DNA from: Frigidibacter mobilis
GTDB taxonomy: Bacteria > Pseudomonadota > Alphaproteobacteria > Rhodobacterales > Rhodobacteraceae
Length of the DNA: 64,000 bases
Direction of reading: 5' to 3'
Assembly: GCF_001620265.1 (NCBI RefSeq)
Contig: NZ_CP012661.1
Coordinates: 806,001-870,000 of the forward strand
This document shows positions 45,180-54,777 of the stretch, piece after piece; the first letter of the stretch is position 1; every line of letters starts with the position of its first letter. The notes under the pieces were generated by a model. It did no database searches and was not told the DNA's origin. It saw nothing but the letters and a program-made list of their open reading frames with translations. A program made the translations under genes and the position numbers.

Positions 45180-45713
45180 ATGAGGGTAGTTGCGGTTGCG
45201 GTGGTCGGGTTTGCATTGGCGACAGGGGCGGTGCTGGCGCAAGAGGTTGTGACCGCAGAGCGTTATGCACCGACGATCTGGGTCGATCCCGATGGCTGCG
45301 AACACTGGGTCATGGATGACGGCTGGGAAGGCTATATGGACGCGCGCATCGACAGCCGCGGCCTGCCTGTCTGCAACCGCGGCGAAGCCTGCGGCGTGAT
45401 GCCCTCGGATCAGCTGTTTGCCACCGGTAGCGCCACGATCTCGCCTGGCGGGCGCCAGCAACTTGAATCGTTCTTCGCCAAGAACAAGGCTGCGGGCTAT
45501 GTGATCGCCGGTCATACCGACAGCCGCGGCAGTGACGGCTACAACATGAACCTGTCGCAGCGCCGCGCCCAGTCGGTTGCCGCCGTGGCTGGCGGCGTTG
45601 GAGCCCGGGTAGTCGACATCACCTGGTTCGGCGAGCGTCAGCCCAAGGCGTCAAATGGCACGGCGTCCGGGATGCAGCAGAACCGCCGCGTCGAAATCTT
45701 CTGCATCCGCTGA
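45180..45713 (+). CDS. OmpA-family protein with an N-terminal Trp/Cys domain
   Basis: A 177-residue envelope protein: signal peptide 1-20, then a short domain with IWVDPDGCEHW and DDGWEGYMDARIDSRGLPVC (two Cys likely disulfide bonded), then an OmpA-type peptidoglycan-binding domain (LFATGSATISPGGRQQ, AGHTDSRGSDGYNMNLSQRR) ending NRRVEIFCIR. The first domain recurs in the next gene, a lipoprotein. ATG 45180 was preferred to the GTG at 45165 because it starts the signal peptide. Confidence 0.85.
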   Translation: MRVVAVAVVGFALATGAVLAQEVVTAERYAPTIWVDPDGCEHWVMDDGWEGYMDARIDSRGLPVCNRGEACGVMPSDQLFATGSATISPGGRQQLESFFAKNKAAGYVIAGHTDSRGSDGYNMNLSQRRAQSVAAVAGGVGARVVDITWFGERQPKASNGTASGMQQNRRVEIFCIR

Positions 45714-45723
45714 GGAGCGTGAC

Positions 45724-46017
45724 ATGACCGCCTTGAAACTCATCACCATTCTGGCCGTCGCCGGCACCTTGGCCGCCTGTGATGCGCCCAAGCAGAACAA
45801 GACCGTGGACCGCGCCATCGACGCCAAGCACCTGAGCCAACTGAAGGCCGGGATCTGGGTCGATCCCGAGGGCTGCGACCACTGGATCATCGACGACGGG
45901 GCCGAGGGCTACATGAGCGCGCGGCGCTATCCCGATGGCCGCCCGGTCTGCACAGGCAAGGCGGGCACCGCGGGCTATGCGACAGGGCCCTACCAGTCCC
46001 GCGTCGATCCGATCTGA
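45724..46017 (+). CDS. Small lipoprotein sharing the Trp/Cys domain
   Basis: A 97-residue lipoprotein with signal MTALKLITILAVAGTLAAC (lipobox LAAC) and a domain IWVDPEGCDHW ... DDGAEGYMSARRYPDGRPVC, the same domain found in the OmpA-type protein 10 bases upstream. It has no OmpA domain. The gene follows closely enough to be cotranscribed, so the pair probably work together in the envelope. Function unknown. Confidence 0.8.
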   Translation: MTALKLITILAVAGTLAACDAPKQNKTVDRAIDAKHLSQLKAGIWVDPEGCDHWIIDDGAEGYMSARRYPDGRPVCTGKAGTAGYATGPYQSRVDPI

Positions 46018-46222
46018 TCCACGATGCCGGTTGCCCGCGCCGGCGCTGCCGACGATCACGATATAGCGGCCGCAGGAACCATCCTGCGGTCGATTTAGTT
46101 GTCGGCCTGCGAATCTTGATCTGGGCGCTTGCCATAAGGCCCCGCGCTTGGCACCATCATGATACGACCAAGCCGAAGCCGACCCACTGCCAAAGCCAAC
46201 CCTCTGCCGAAGGGAGACGTTA

Positions 46223-47239
46223 TTGGGCATCAGCGCGCTGACCCCCCCGCCCCGTCCCGAAGACGTTCATGAAACGCTTCTGGAATTCCCCGACAACCGC
46301 CTCCTGCGCGATCTATGCGGGCAGTTCGACCGGAACCTCGCCCAGATCGAACACAAGGTCGGCGTCCATATCCTGCGGCGTGGCAATCAGCTCGCAGTGG
46401 TCGGCACCCCGGCACTGCGCGATCAGGCGGCGGCGCTGCTGCACCAGCTCTATGCGCGGCTTGAAACCGGCCGCCCGGTCGAGGCCGGCGACATCGACGC
46501 GATGATCCGCATGGGCGATTTCGGCGGCGCGCCAGCCGCGGACCCCGAGGATCAGCTTGAAATGTTCAGCGGCCGCATGGAGATCCGCACCCGCAAGAAG
46601 TCTGTCGAGCCGCGGACCGAGGCGCAGAAGGCCTATGTGCGCAACCTCTTCCAGCATGAACTGGCCTTCGGGATCGGCCCTGCCGGCACCGGCAAGACCT
46701 ACCTCGCGGTTGCGGTCGGCGTGACGATGCTGATCGGCGGGCATGTCGACAAGATCATCCTCAGCCGCCCCGCGGTCGAGGCGGGCGAGCGGCTCGGCTT
46801 CCTTCCCGGCGACATGAAGGAAAAGGTCGATCCCTACATGCAGCCGCTCTATGATGCGCTGAACGACTTCCTGCCGCCCAAGCAGATGGAAAAGCTGATG
46901 CTGGAAAAGCGGATCGAGATCGCTCCGCTGGCTTTCATGCGCGGGCGAACCCTGTCCAACGCCTTCGTGGTGCTGGACGAGGCGCAGAACGCCACCTCCA
47001 TGCAGATGAAGATGTTCCTGACCCGTCTGGGCGAGGGCAGCCGCATGGTCGTTACCGGCGACCGCAGCCAGATCGACCTGCCGCGCGGTGTGCCCTCGGG
47101 CCTCAAGGATGCCGAACGGATCATCGCGGGGGTGAAGGGCGTCAGCTTCAACTACTTCACCGCCAAGGACGTGGTGCGCCATCCCCTTGTCGCGCGGATC
47201 ATCGAGGCCTATGACCGCGACGATGGAATCTCTGGTTGA
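46223..47239 (+). CDS. phoH: PhoH-family ATPase
   Basis: A 338-residue PhoH-like protein with a KH-like N-terminal domain and an ATPase: Walker A FGIGPAGTGKTYLAVAV, then SRPAVEAGERLGFLPGDM, Walker B AFVVLDEAQNATSMQMKMF and RMVVTGDRSQIDLPRG. The TTG start at 46223 follows an AAGGGAG ribosome site; the N-terminal length matches the family. Overlaps ybeY by 17 bases. PhoH and YbeY are linked to RNA and ribosome maturation. Confidence 0.94.
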   Translation: MGISALTPPPRPEDVHETLLEFPDNRLLRDLCGQFDRNLAQIEHKVGVHILRRGNQLAVVGTPALRDQAAALLHQLYARLETGRPVEAGDIDAMIRMGDFGGAPAADPEDQLEMFSGRMEIRTRKKSVEPRTEAQKAYVRNLFQHELAFGIGPAGTGKTYLAVAVGVTMLIGGHVDKIILSRPAVEAGERLGFLPGDMKEKVDPYMQPLYDALNDFLPPKQMEKLMLEKRIEIAPLAFMRGRTLSNAFVVLDEAQNATSMQMKMFLTRLGEGSRMVVTGDRSQIDLPRGVPSGLKDAERIIAGVKGVSFNYFTAKDVVRHPLVARIIEAYDRDDGISG

Positions 47240-47726
47240 CACGATAGAAGAAGACGAGCGGTGGGAGCCCTTCGGGCTTGCACCGCTCGCCGAACGGGCC
47301 GCTGCCGCGACGCTGGCGCATCTGGGGCTTGAACCCCCTGAATTCGAGATCAGCCTGCTGGGCTGTGACGATGCCCGGATTGCCACGCTGAATGCCGATT
47401 TCCGCGGCAAGCCCGCTCCGACCAATGTGCTGTCCTGGCCCTCGGACGAACGCGGGGCCGAGGCGGAGGGCGAGGCGCCCGACCTGCCCGAAGGCGATGC
47501 CGACATGCCCGAGGAACTGGGTGACATCGCCATCGCCTGGGAGACCTGCGAGCGAGAGGCGGCAGAGGCGGGCAAGCCGATGGCGGAGCATGTGACGCAT
47601 CTCGTGGTTCATGCAGTCCTGCATCTTCTGGGCTATGACCATGTGCGGGACGGCGATGCTTCGTTGATGGAAGGCACTGAAATTGCAATTCTGGCGGGGC
47701 TCGGCCTTGCAAATCCGTACGACTGA
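47223..47726 (+). CDS. ybeY: rRNA maturation endoribonuclease YbeY
   Basis: A 167-residue YbeY. The zinc-site HxxxHxxxxxH is in HLVVHAVLHLLGYDHVRDGD, and the conserved TNVLSWPSDE segment precedes it. It acts in 16S rRNA 3' maturation and 70S quality control. ATG 47223 gives the usual length and a 17-base overlap with phoH, indicating coupling. corC follows. Confidence 0.95.
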   Translation: MESLVDTIEEDERWEPFGLAPLAERAAAATLAHLGLEPPEFEISLLGCDDARIATLNADFRGKPAPTNVLSWPSDERGAEAEGEAPDLPEGDADMPEELGDIAIAWETCEREAAEAGKPMAEHVTHLVVHAVLHLLGYDHVRDGDASLMEGTEIAILAGLGLANPYD

Positions 47727-47787
47727 CCGCAAGTGACCCTTGGGCAGCGCCGCGGCGCGGACGGGCCCGGCGATTTGGAAAGGAACG

Positions 47788-48672
47788 ATGGGCGAAAGTG
47801 CAGACGGGTCTACGGCAGCGCAGGGCGCGCCGGACCAGGGGGACAGTCCCGAGAGCAATGGTTCTCGCGGCTTTTTCGGACGAATCCTGAACGCCTTCAA
47901 CGGCGCGGATCAGGAAGATGAGAGCGAAGACGGCGCTTCGGGCGACGGGCACGCGCCCCATCATGCGGGACTAGGGGCCTTGCGACGCCTGCGAGTCGGC
48001 GACATCGCCATTCCCAAGCCTGAAATCGTGGCGGTGCCGGTGACGATCTCCAAGGAAGATCTGGTCGCGGTGTTCCGCGAACATGGCTTCTCGCGGATGC
48101 CGGTGTTCAAGGGCACGCTCGATTCGCCGCTGGGGCTCGTCCATCTCAAGGACCTGGCGCTGCAATACGGATTTGATGCGCAGGCCCCCCGTTTCGGGTT
48201 GCGCCAGATGCTGCGCCCGCTGCTGTTTGCCCCGCCCTCGATGCCGATCGGCGTGTTGCTGCAGAAGATGCAGACCGACCGCATCCACATGGCGCTGGTC
48301 ATCGACGAATACGGCGGCGTTGACGGGCTGGTGACGATCGAGGACCTGATCGAGCAGGTGATCGGCGACATCGACGACGAGCATGACGAACAGGAAGGCG
48401 GCTTCTGGACGCAGGAAAAGCCCGGCCAATGGCTGGTGCAGGCCCGCGCCCCGCTGGAAGAGTTCGAACTGGCCGTCGGCCGCCGCCTTGCCGATGAGGA
48501 GGAGGGCGAAGAGGTCGATACGATGGGCGGCCTCGTCTTCATGCTTCTGGGCCGGGTGCCGGCCCGTGGCGAGGTGGTGAAGGCCGAGAGCGGGGTCGAG
48601 TTTGAGGTCGTTGATGCCGATCCGCGGCGGATCAAGCGGCTGCGGGTGCGGCTTCCGGGCGCGGGGATTTGA
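47788..48672 (+). CDS. corC: CorC/HlyC-type CBS-domain protein
   Basis: A 294-residue cytosolic CorC without the DUF21 membrane domain. A disordered acidic N-terminus (about 1-70) precedes paired CBS domains (LRVGDIAIPKPEIVAVP, then ALVIDEYGGVDGLVTIEDL) and a C-terminal transporter-associated domain (DTMGGLVFMLLGRVPARGE). Such proteins modulate Mg/Co transport. Sits between ybeY and lnt as in most Alphaproteobacteria. Confidence 0.92.
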   Translation: MGESADGSTAAQGAPDQGDSPESNGSRGFFGRILNAFNGADQEDESEDGASGDGHAPHHAGLGALRRLRVGDIAIPKPEIVAVPVTISKEDLVAVFREHGFSRMPVFKGTLDSPLGLVHLKDLALQYGFDAQAPRFGLRQMLRPLLFAPPSMPIGVLLQKMQTDRIHMALVIDEYGGVDGLVTIEDLIEQVIGDIDDEHDEQEGGFWTQEKPGQWLVQARAPLEEFELAVGRRLADEEEGEEVDTMGGLVFMLLGRVPARGEVVKAESGVEFEVVDADPRRIKRLRVRLPGAGI

Positions 48673-50221
48673 TCTTGGGGCAGACGGGTCTGCAAAGCGG
48701 GGGCAGGGCGCCCGGCCTGTGGTCGTGGCTGCGCCCTTCATGGCGTGATCGCGGCGCGCTGGCCCTGCTAGGCGCGCTGATCGCCGCGGGCAGGCGCCGC
48801 TGGGGGCCTGGTGGCTGGCGCTGCCGGCGCTGGCGCTGCTGATCCGCTGGCTGGCAACGCAGGCCCATCCCGGGCGCGCGGCGCTGATGGCGCTGTTCGC
48901 CGGGGCCGGGCATTTCGCCGCCGCGCTGTTCTGGATTGTCGAGCCGTTCATGGTGGATGCCGCTCGGGACGGCTGGATGGCCCCCTTCGCGCTGATCCTC
49001 ATCTCGTTCGGGATGGCGCTGTTCTGGGCGGGTGCGGCGGCGCTGGCGGCATGGCTTGGCCAGACGCCGGCGCGACGCTCGCTTGCGCTCGCGGTTGCAC
49101 TTGCGGGCGCGGACGCGCTGCGCAGCTATGTGCTGACCGGCTTTCCCTGGGCGCTGTTTGGCCATGTCTGGATCGGAACGCCGGTGGCGCAGGTGGCGGC
49201 GCTGGTCGGCCCGCTTGGCCTTGGCCTGCTGACCACGGGCGCGGCGGCGCTGGCCGCCCTTGCCCCCCGCCGCGGCTCCACCGCCGCGCTGGCGCTGCTG
49301 GCGGCGGTCTGGGCAGGCGGCGCCTGGCGCCTGGCACAGCCCGATCCCGCGCCCGCGACGATCGAGGGCCGCCCGCTGCAGATCCGCCTTGTGCAGCCCA
49401 ATGCCGCGCAGAACCTCAAATGGCTGCCCGAGATGCAGGAGCTGTTCTTCGAACGGATGCTGGACCAGACCTCTGCCTTACCCGCGCCCGGAGCCCCGGC
49501 GCCCGACCTGATCGTCTGGCCCGAAACCGCGGTGCCCTGGCTGCTGAACCGCCCCGGCCCGGTGCTGGAGATGATCTCGGCGGCGGCGGGCGGCACGCCG
49601 GTCGTGCTTGGCATCCAGCGGACAGAGGGGTTGCGCGCCTATAACAGCCTGGCGGTGATCGGCCCGGGTGGCTCGGTCGGCGAGGTCTATGACAAGCACC
49701 ACCTCGTGCCCTTTGGCGAATACATGCCCGCGGGCGACCTGCTGGCCAGCCTCGGCATCACCGCCTTTGCCGCGCGGCAGGGCAACGGCTATACCCCCGG
49801 CCCTGGCGCGATGCTGCTGGATCTGGGCCCGCTTGGCCGGGCGCTGCCGCTGATCTGCTACGAGGCGGTGTTCCCGCAAGACCTGAACGCCGCGCCGGGC
49901 CGCGCCGACTGGCTGTTGCAGGCGACCAACGATGCGTGGTTCGGCGCGCTGTCGGGCCCCTACCAGCACCTTGCCCAGGCCCGGCTGCGCACCATCGAGC
50001 AGGGACTACCGCTGCTGCGGGCGGCCAATACCGGCGTCTCGGCGGTGATCGACGCCAAGGGCCGGGTGCTGGCCTCGCAGCCGCTGAACACCGATGGCTT
50101 TGTGGACGCGCCGCTGCCCGCGGCATATCCGCCCACGCTCTATGCCCGCGGCGGCGACTGGCCCATGCTGGTGCTGCTTTCGCTTCTGGGGCTGGCGTTG
50201 GCTACAATTCGCCGGAGATAG
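48669..50221 (+). CDS. lnt: Apolipoprotein N-acyltransferase, frame broken once
   Basis: Lnt completes lipoprotein maturation by adding a third acyl chain in the inner membrane. The N-terminal half holds about six helices; the nitrilase-like domain has catalytic Glu in LIVWPETAVPW, Lys in YDKHHLVPFGEYMP and Cys in ALPLICYEAVFP. One G is missing from the GGG at 48788-48790; repaired, it runs from TTG 48669 (overlapping the corC stop) or TTG 48675 through 517 residues. A real break would damage a normally essential function. Confidence 0.9.
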
Positions 50222-50265
50222 GCGATTGACCCGTCGGGGGCGCGGGGGTACGCACGCCCATTCAA

Positions 50266-50312
50266 CCGTCACAACGGCTTCCTGGCGTGACGGGGATCAA
50301 CCAATGGAGCGC
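50266..50312 (+). ncRNA. SAM/SAH-type riboswitch in the metK leader
   Basis: CCGTCAC (50266-50272) pairs with GTGACGG (50287-50293) to form the stem; the loop carries ACAACGGCTTCCTGGC. GCTTCC in the loop (50277-50282) can form a pseudoknot with GGAGC at 50306-50310, which is also the metK ribosome binding site 8 bases from the ATG. This arrangement and the loop sequence match the SAM/SAH riboswitch found ahead of metK in Rhodobacterales. Ligand binding would hide the ribosome site when S-adenosylmethionine is plentiful. Confidence 0.92.
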
Positions 50313-50317
50313 TTCCC

Positions 50318-51484
50318 ATGACCCGGCAGAATTATATCTTCACCTCCGAGAGCGTCTCGGAAGGCCATCCCGACAAGGTCTGCGACCGTATCTCGGATGC
50401 GGTGCTGGACGCCTTCCTGGCCGAAGAGCCCCAGGCCCGCGTCGCCTGCGAGACTTTCGCCACCACCAATCAGGTTGTCGTCGGCGGTGAGGTCGGGCTT
50501 TCCGACAAGACCAGGCTTGCCGAATACATGGGGCGGATCGACTCCATCGTGCGCGGCTGCGTGCGCGATATCGGCTATGAGCAGGACAAGTTCCATTGGG
50601 CGACGCTCAAGGTTTCGAACCTGCTACACCCGCAATCGGCCCATATCAGCCAGGGCGTGGACCGTGACGGCGCCGGCGATCAGGGCATCATGTTCGGCTA
50701 TGCCACCGATGAGACGCCGGAACTGATGCCCGCGCCGATCCAGTATTCCCACGCGATCCTGCGGCGGCTGGCTGAGGCGCGCAAATCGGGCGCCGAGCCC
50801 ACCCTGCGCCCTGATGCCAAGTCGCAGCTGTCGCTGCGCTACGAGAATGGCAAGCCGGTCGAGGTGACGCAGCTGGTTCTGTCCACCCAGCACGCGCTGG
50901 AAAGCCAGACCTCGGACGATATCCGCGCACTGGTGGAGCCCTATATCCGCGAGGTGATCCCGGCCGGCTGGCTGACGGAAGCCACCGAATGGCACGTCAA
51001 CCCGACCGGCACCTTCGTGATCGGCGGCCCCGATGGCGATGCCGGCCTCACCGGGCGCAAGATCATCGTCGACACCTATGGCGGCGCGGCCCCGCATGGC
51101 GGCGGCGCGTTCTCCGGCAAGGATCCGACCAAGGTCGACCGCTCGGCCGCCTATGCCGCGCGCTACCTGGCCAAGAACGTGGTGGCCGCCGGCCTTGCCA
51201 CCCGCTGCGTGATCCAGGTCGCCTATGCCATCGGCGTGGCGCGGCCGCTGGCGATCTATGCCGATACCTACGGCACCGGCCTCGTGCCCGAGACCGAGAT
51301 CGAGCGCGCCGTTGCCGAGGTGATGGACCTGACCCCGCGCGGCATCCGTGAGCATCTGCAACTGAACCGCCCGATCTATCAACGCACCGCCGCCTATGGC
51401 CATTTCGGCCGCGCGCCCGAAGCGGATGGCGGCTTCAGCTGGGAAAGGCTGGACCTGGTCGAGGCGCTGAAGAAGGCACTGTAG
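50318..51484 (+). CDS. metK: S-adenosylmethionine synthetase
   Basis: A 388-residue MetK. Family signatures: [20 protein letters not shown] near the start, [20 protein letters not shown] (substrate loop), and [20 protein letters not shown]. It forms S-adenosylmethionine from methionine and ATP. Directly controlled by the riboswitch that contains its ribosome binding site; followed by a hairpin terminator. Confidence 0.97.
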   Translation: MTRQNYIFTSESVSEGHPDKVCDRISDAVLDAFLAEEPQARVACETFATTNQVVVGGEVGLSDKTRLAEYMGRIDSIVRGCVRDIGYEQDKFHWATLKVSNLLHPQSAHISQGVDRDGAGDQGIMFGYATDETPELMPAPIQYSHAILRRLAEARKSGAEPTLRPDAKSQLSLRYENGKPVEVTQLVLSTQHALESQTSDDIRALVEPYIREVIPAGWLTEATEWHVNPTGTFVIGGPDGDAGLTGRKIIVDTYGGAAPHGGGAFSGKDPTKVDRSAAYAARYLAKNVVAAGLATRCVIQVAYAIGVARPLAIYADTYGTGLVPETEIERAVAEVMDLTPRGIREHLQLNRPIYQRTAAYGHFGRAPEADGGFSWERLDLVEALKKAL

Positions 51485-51511
51485 GGCCGGGGGCCTGGTT
51501 GCAGGATCAAG

Positions 51512-51540
51512 GGGGGCGGTCCGGGAGGGCCGCCCTTCTT
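51512..51540 (+). terminator. Rho-independent terminator after metK
   Basis: GGGCGGTCC pairs with GGGCCGCCC (one G-U pair) around GGGA, followed by TTCTT. It lies 30 bases past the metK stop. The tail is imperfect. Confidence 0.7.
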
Positions 51541-51736
51541 GCTGTGGTGGGGCTGCGCTTTCGCGTTGAGGTGAGCGGAGCGATTGGAGCCCCTATTGCC
51601 AATCGGCCGTGTACCCCCAGTCACCGCCTGAGGGTGTGCGGGGGCAAGCGGCCACATCCTGCAAGCCGACCCGACTTGCCCCCGCGCGCCGCCCTTGTCA
51701 TCCTGCGTGGGCACCGTCCGTCCCGAGGAGCCCCCG

Positions 51737-52183
51737 ATGCCCGATACCCTGCGTTATGCGACGATCATGCTGGCTGCCGGCATCGGCATCCCGATCCTGG
51801 CGGCGCTGAACGCGCAGCTTGGCGCGCGCATCGGCTCGCCCCCCGTCGCGGCGGTGGTGCTGTTCTGCGTGGCGCTGTCGGGCGCGGTGGTGGTGATGTT
51901 CCTGACCCAGGGCCCCTCGGCCATCGCGCGCCTGCCCGAGCAGCCCAGGCATCTGTTCCTGGCGGGGCTGTTCGTCGCGTTCTACGTGCTCTCCGTCACC
52001 TTCGTCGCGCCGCATTTCGGGGTGGGCAATGCGGTGTTCTTCGTGCTGCTTGGCCAGATGATCTCGGCCGCCGCCATCGACCAGTTCGGCCTGTTCGGCG
52101 CGGCGCTGCGCCCGATCACCCTGTTGCGCGGGGCGGGGATCGGCTTCATGGGGATCGGGCTGTTCCTGATCCAGCGCGGCTGA
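51737..52183 (+). CDS. Small DMT-family membrane protein (DUF606/YdcZ-like)
   Basis: A 148-residue, five-helix membrane protein of the half-size drug/metabolite transporter type. LAAGIGIPILAALNAQLGAR is the family start; PHFGVGNAVFFVLLGQM and the C-terminal GAGIGFMGIGLFLIQRG complete the pattern. Half-size members usually work as dimers. It sits between metK and trmB, with its own 252-base upstream region; not obviously linked to either. Substrate unknown. Confidence 0.85.
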   Translation: MPDTLRYATIMLAAGIGIPILAALNAQLGARIGSPPVAAVVLFCVALSGAVVVMFLTQGPSAIARLPEQPRHLFLAGLFVAFYVLSVTFVAPHFGVGNAVFFVLLGQMISAAAIDQFGLFGAALRPITLLRGAGIGFMGIGLFLIQRG

Positions 52184-52227
52184 GGGGGGCTTGACCCGGC
52201 AGCCTTCGGGCGTCATGACCCCGGCCC

Positions 52228-52950
52228 ATGAGCGACGAGACCCATCCCGAAGATCCCGAGGGCGCGGGCGCCCCCGAATGGCGCAACTTCTATGGCCGCC
52301 GGGCCGGAAAGACCATGCGCCCGTCGCAGAAGTCCTACCTGTCCGAGGATCTGGAAACCCTGCGCCCCTTCGGCGTGACGGCCGAGGAAAACCCGGCGCG
52401 CGAGTTGCTGGACCTGAGCACCGTTTTCGGCGATGCCCGCCCGGTCTGGCTGGAAATCGGTTTCGGTGGCGGCGAGCACATGGTGCACATGGCCGCGACC
52501 TACCCGGAGGTGGGGATCATCGGCTGTGAGCCCTTCATCAACGGCGTGGCGATGCTTTTGGGCAAGATCCGCGCCGCCGGGGTCAGCAATCTCGCCGTGC
52601 ATCCGGGCGATGTGCGCGAGTTGTTCGACGTGCTGCCCGAAGGCTCCATCGCAAAGGCCTTCCTGAACTACCCCGATCCCTGGCCCAAGCGCCGCCATCA
52701 CCGTCGCCGCTTCGTCACCCAGGACCACCTCGTGCCGCTGCACCGCGCGCTGGCGCCGGGGGCAGAGTTCCGCGTGGCGACCGACATCCCCGACTATATG
52801 CGCCAGACGCTCGAAGAGGTGCCGAAGGCCGGGTTTTTGCTTGAAGAACACGGTCCAACCGCCTGGAAGGACTGGATTTCCACAAGGTATGAAAAGAAGG
52901 CCCTGCGTGAGGGCCGCGTGCCGGACTACGCGACCTTCCGGCGCCTCTGA
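52228..52950 (+). CDS. trmB: tRNA (guanine(46)-N7)-methyltransferase
   Basis: A 240-residue SAM-dependent methyltransferase. The SAM site reads LEIGFGGGEHMVHMAATYPE, and the signature FLNYPDPWPKRRHHRRRFV followed by ATDIPDYM marks TrmB. The N-terminal GRRAGKTMRPSQK is usual in Alphaproteobacteria. Placed after metK, which makes its cofactor; converges with ychF. Confidence 0.95.
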   Translation: MSDETHPEDPEGAGAPEWRNFYGRRAGKTMRPSQKSYLSEDLETLRPFGVTAEENPARELLDLSTVFGDARPVWLEIGFGGGEHMVHMAATYPEVGIIGCEPFINGVAMLLGKIRAAGVSNLAVHPGDVRELFDVLPEGSIAKAFLNYPDPWPKRRHHRRRFVTQDHLVPLHRALAPGAEFRVATDIPDYMRQTLEEVPKAGFLLEEHGPTAWKDWISTRYEKKALREGRVPDYATFRRL

Positions 52951-52955
52951 TCTGC

Positions 52956-53030
52956 GGCTTCTTGCTGGGGAAAATATCCCGGGGGGAGTCGCGGCCCCGC
53001 CGCGACGGGGGGCAGCGCCCCCTTCTTTGC
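52956..53030 (+). repeat. Dispersed intergenic palindromic element, copy 4
   Basis: GCTTCTTGCTGGGGAAAATA, then TCCCGGGGGG, a GTCGCGG...CCGCGAC palindrome and GGGGGCAGCGCCCCC. It closely matches copy 3 at 31942 in its core and copy 1 in its hairpin. It lies between convergent trmB and ychF. Confidence 0.75.
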
Positions 53031-53040
53031 CCGGAAAGGC

Positions 53041-54138
53041 TCAGGCGTTGAACAGGAAATGCAGGACGTCGCCGTCCTTCACCTCGTAGGTCTTGCCTTC
53101 CACCCGGAACTTGCCGGCCTCGCGCGCGCCGGCCTCGCCATTGCCGGCGACATAATCGTCGAAGGCGATGGTTTCCGACCGGATGAAACCGCGCTCGAAA
53201 TCGCCGTGGATCACGCCGGCTGCCTGCGGGGCGAGGGTGCCCTTGGGGATGGTCCAGGCGCGGGCTTCCTTCGGGCCGACGGTGAAATAGGTCTGCAACT
53301 CCAGCAGTTCATATCCGGCGCGGATCAGCCGGTCGAGCCCGGCTTCCTCCAGCCCCATCTCGTCGAGGAACATCTGCGCCTCTTCCGCATCAAGCTGGCT
53401 GATCTCTTCCTCGATCTTGGCCGAGATCACCACCGAGCCCGCGCCTTGCTCGGCGGCCATCTTCGCCACCCGTTCAGACTGGCTGTTGCCAGAGGCGGCC
53501 GAGGATTCCTCGACGTTGCAGACGTAAAGCACGGGCTTGGAGGTCAGCAGCTGCAGCATCTCCCAGGCCCGGCGATCCTCGGGCGCGACCTTGACGGTGC
53601 GAGCCGGGCGGCCAGCCTCCAGCGCGCCCATTGCGACGCGCAGCAGCCGGTCCTGATCTGCCGCGTCCTTGTCGCCGCCCTTGATCTTGCGGGCCAGGTT
53701 CGCCAGCCGCCGCTCGATGCTTTCCAGATCGGCGATCATCAGTTCGGTCTCGATGGTCTCGGCATCGGCGACCGGATCGACGCGGCCCTCGACATGGGTC
53801 ACATCGCCATCTTCAAAGCAGCGCAGCACATGGGCGATGGCGTCGGTTTCGCGGATATTGGCCAGGAACTGGTTGCCGAGGCCCTCGCCCTTGCTGGCGC
53901 CCTTCACGAGGCCGGCGATATCGACAAAGGTCATCCGCGTCGGGATGATCTGTTTGGAGCCGGCAATGGCGGCAAGCTTCTCCAGCCGCTTGTCGGGCAC
54001 CGCGACCTCGCCGACATTGGGCTCGATGGTGCAGAACGGGAAGTTGGCTGCCTGCGCGGCGGCGGTCCGTGTCAGCGCGTTGAAGAGCGTGGACTTGCCG
54101 ACATTCGGCATTCCGACGATACCCATCTTGAAGCCCAT
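53041..54138 (-). CDS. ychF: Redox-regulated ATPase YchF
   Basis: A 365-residue Obg-family protein. Walker A is [15 protein letters not shown], the switch region has [20 protein letters not shown], and the G4 motif reads CNVEES rather than NKxD, the change that makes YchF prefer ATP. The C-terminal TGS domain ends in [12 protein letters not shown]. It binds ribosomes. ATG 54138 gives the standard start MGFKMGIVG. Confidence 0.95.
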   Translation of the reverse strand: MGFKMGIVGMPNVGKSTLFNALTRTAAAQAANFPFCTIEPNVGEVAVPDKRLEKLAAIAGSKQIIPTRMTFVDIAGLVKGASKGEGLGNQFLANIRETDAIAHVLRCFEDGDVTHVEGRVDPVADAETIETELMIADLESIERRLANLARKIKGGDKDAADQDRLLRVAMGALEAGRPARTVKVAPEDRRAWEMLQLLTSKPVLYVCNVEESSAASGNSQSERVAKMAAEQGAGSVVISAKIEEEISQLDAEEAQMFLDEMGLEEAGLDRLIRAGYELLELQTYFTVGPKEARAWTIPKGTLAPQAAGVIHGDFERGFIRSETIAFDDYVAGNGEAGAREAGKFRVEGKTYEVKDGDVLHFLFNA

Positions 54139-54270
54139 GCCGATCCCCTGTTCCAGCGGTTTCGCGCCGCTTCTAGGCAGAGCGCCGCGCAGACGCAAGG
54201 GAGGGCCTTTGTTCCTGCGCTGCAGCATGGCACATTGGGCCTTGGCGGGGGCCTGAATGGAGAGCATCCA

Positions 54271-54699
54271 ATGGGATTCGAGCCCTACCTTCACTTCCAG
54301 GGCAACTGCGCCGAAGCAATGGCTTTCTATGCAAAGCTGTTTGGCGCCAGCGACCTGTTCATCCAGCGCTACCGCGAGATGCCGGATGCTCCGGCAGAGC
54401 TTGCCGGATCCGATCTGGTGATGCATTCGGCACTGGTGGTGGGCGGCAGGGTGCTGATGGCCTCGGACTTTCCGCCCGGCGGCGAGGGCGAGCCGCAAAT
54501 GGGCGTGTCGATCAGCCGCTCGGCCCCAGATCTGGCCACCGCGCACCGGCTGTTCGATGGGCTGGCGGCGGGCGGTGCGGTCATCATGCCGATCCAGCCG
54601 ACCTTCTGGTCTACCGGCTTTGGCATGGTACGCGACCGTTTCGGCACCCATTGGATGATCTCGGGCCCGGCGGTCGAGGTCGAGGGGCCGCGCCTGTAG
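54271..54699 (+). CDS. VOC-family (PhnB/glyoxalase-like) protein
   Basis: A 142-residue vicinal-oxygen-chelate protein. YLHFQGNCAEAMAFYAKLFG starts the fold and DRFGTHWMISGPAVEV ends it, as in PhnB-type proteins without an assigned substrate. GGEGEPQMGVSISRSAPDLA links the two halves. Plus strand, between ychF (divergent) and trpA; 78 bases separate it from trpA. No pathway inferred. Confidence 0.85.
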   Translation: MGFEPYLHFQGNCAEAMAFYAKLFGASDLFIQRYREMPDAPAELAGSDLVMHSALVVGGRVLMASDFPPGGEGEPQMGVSISRSAPDLATAHRLFDGLAAGGAVIMPIQPTFWSTGFGMVRDRFGTHWMISGPAVEVEGPRL

Positions 54700-54777
54700 G
54701 CCGTCCCCCCCCTTGAGGCATTGATTTCCACCGCGGATTTCTGCACACCGGGCGCGAGCTGAGCAAAAGGACGCCCG

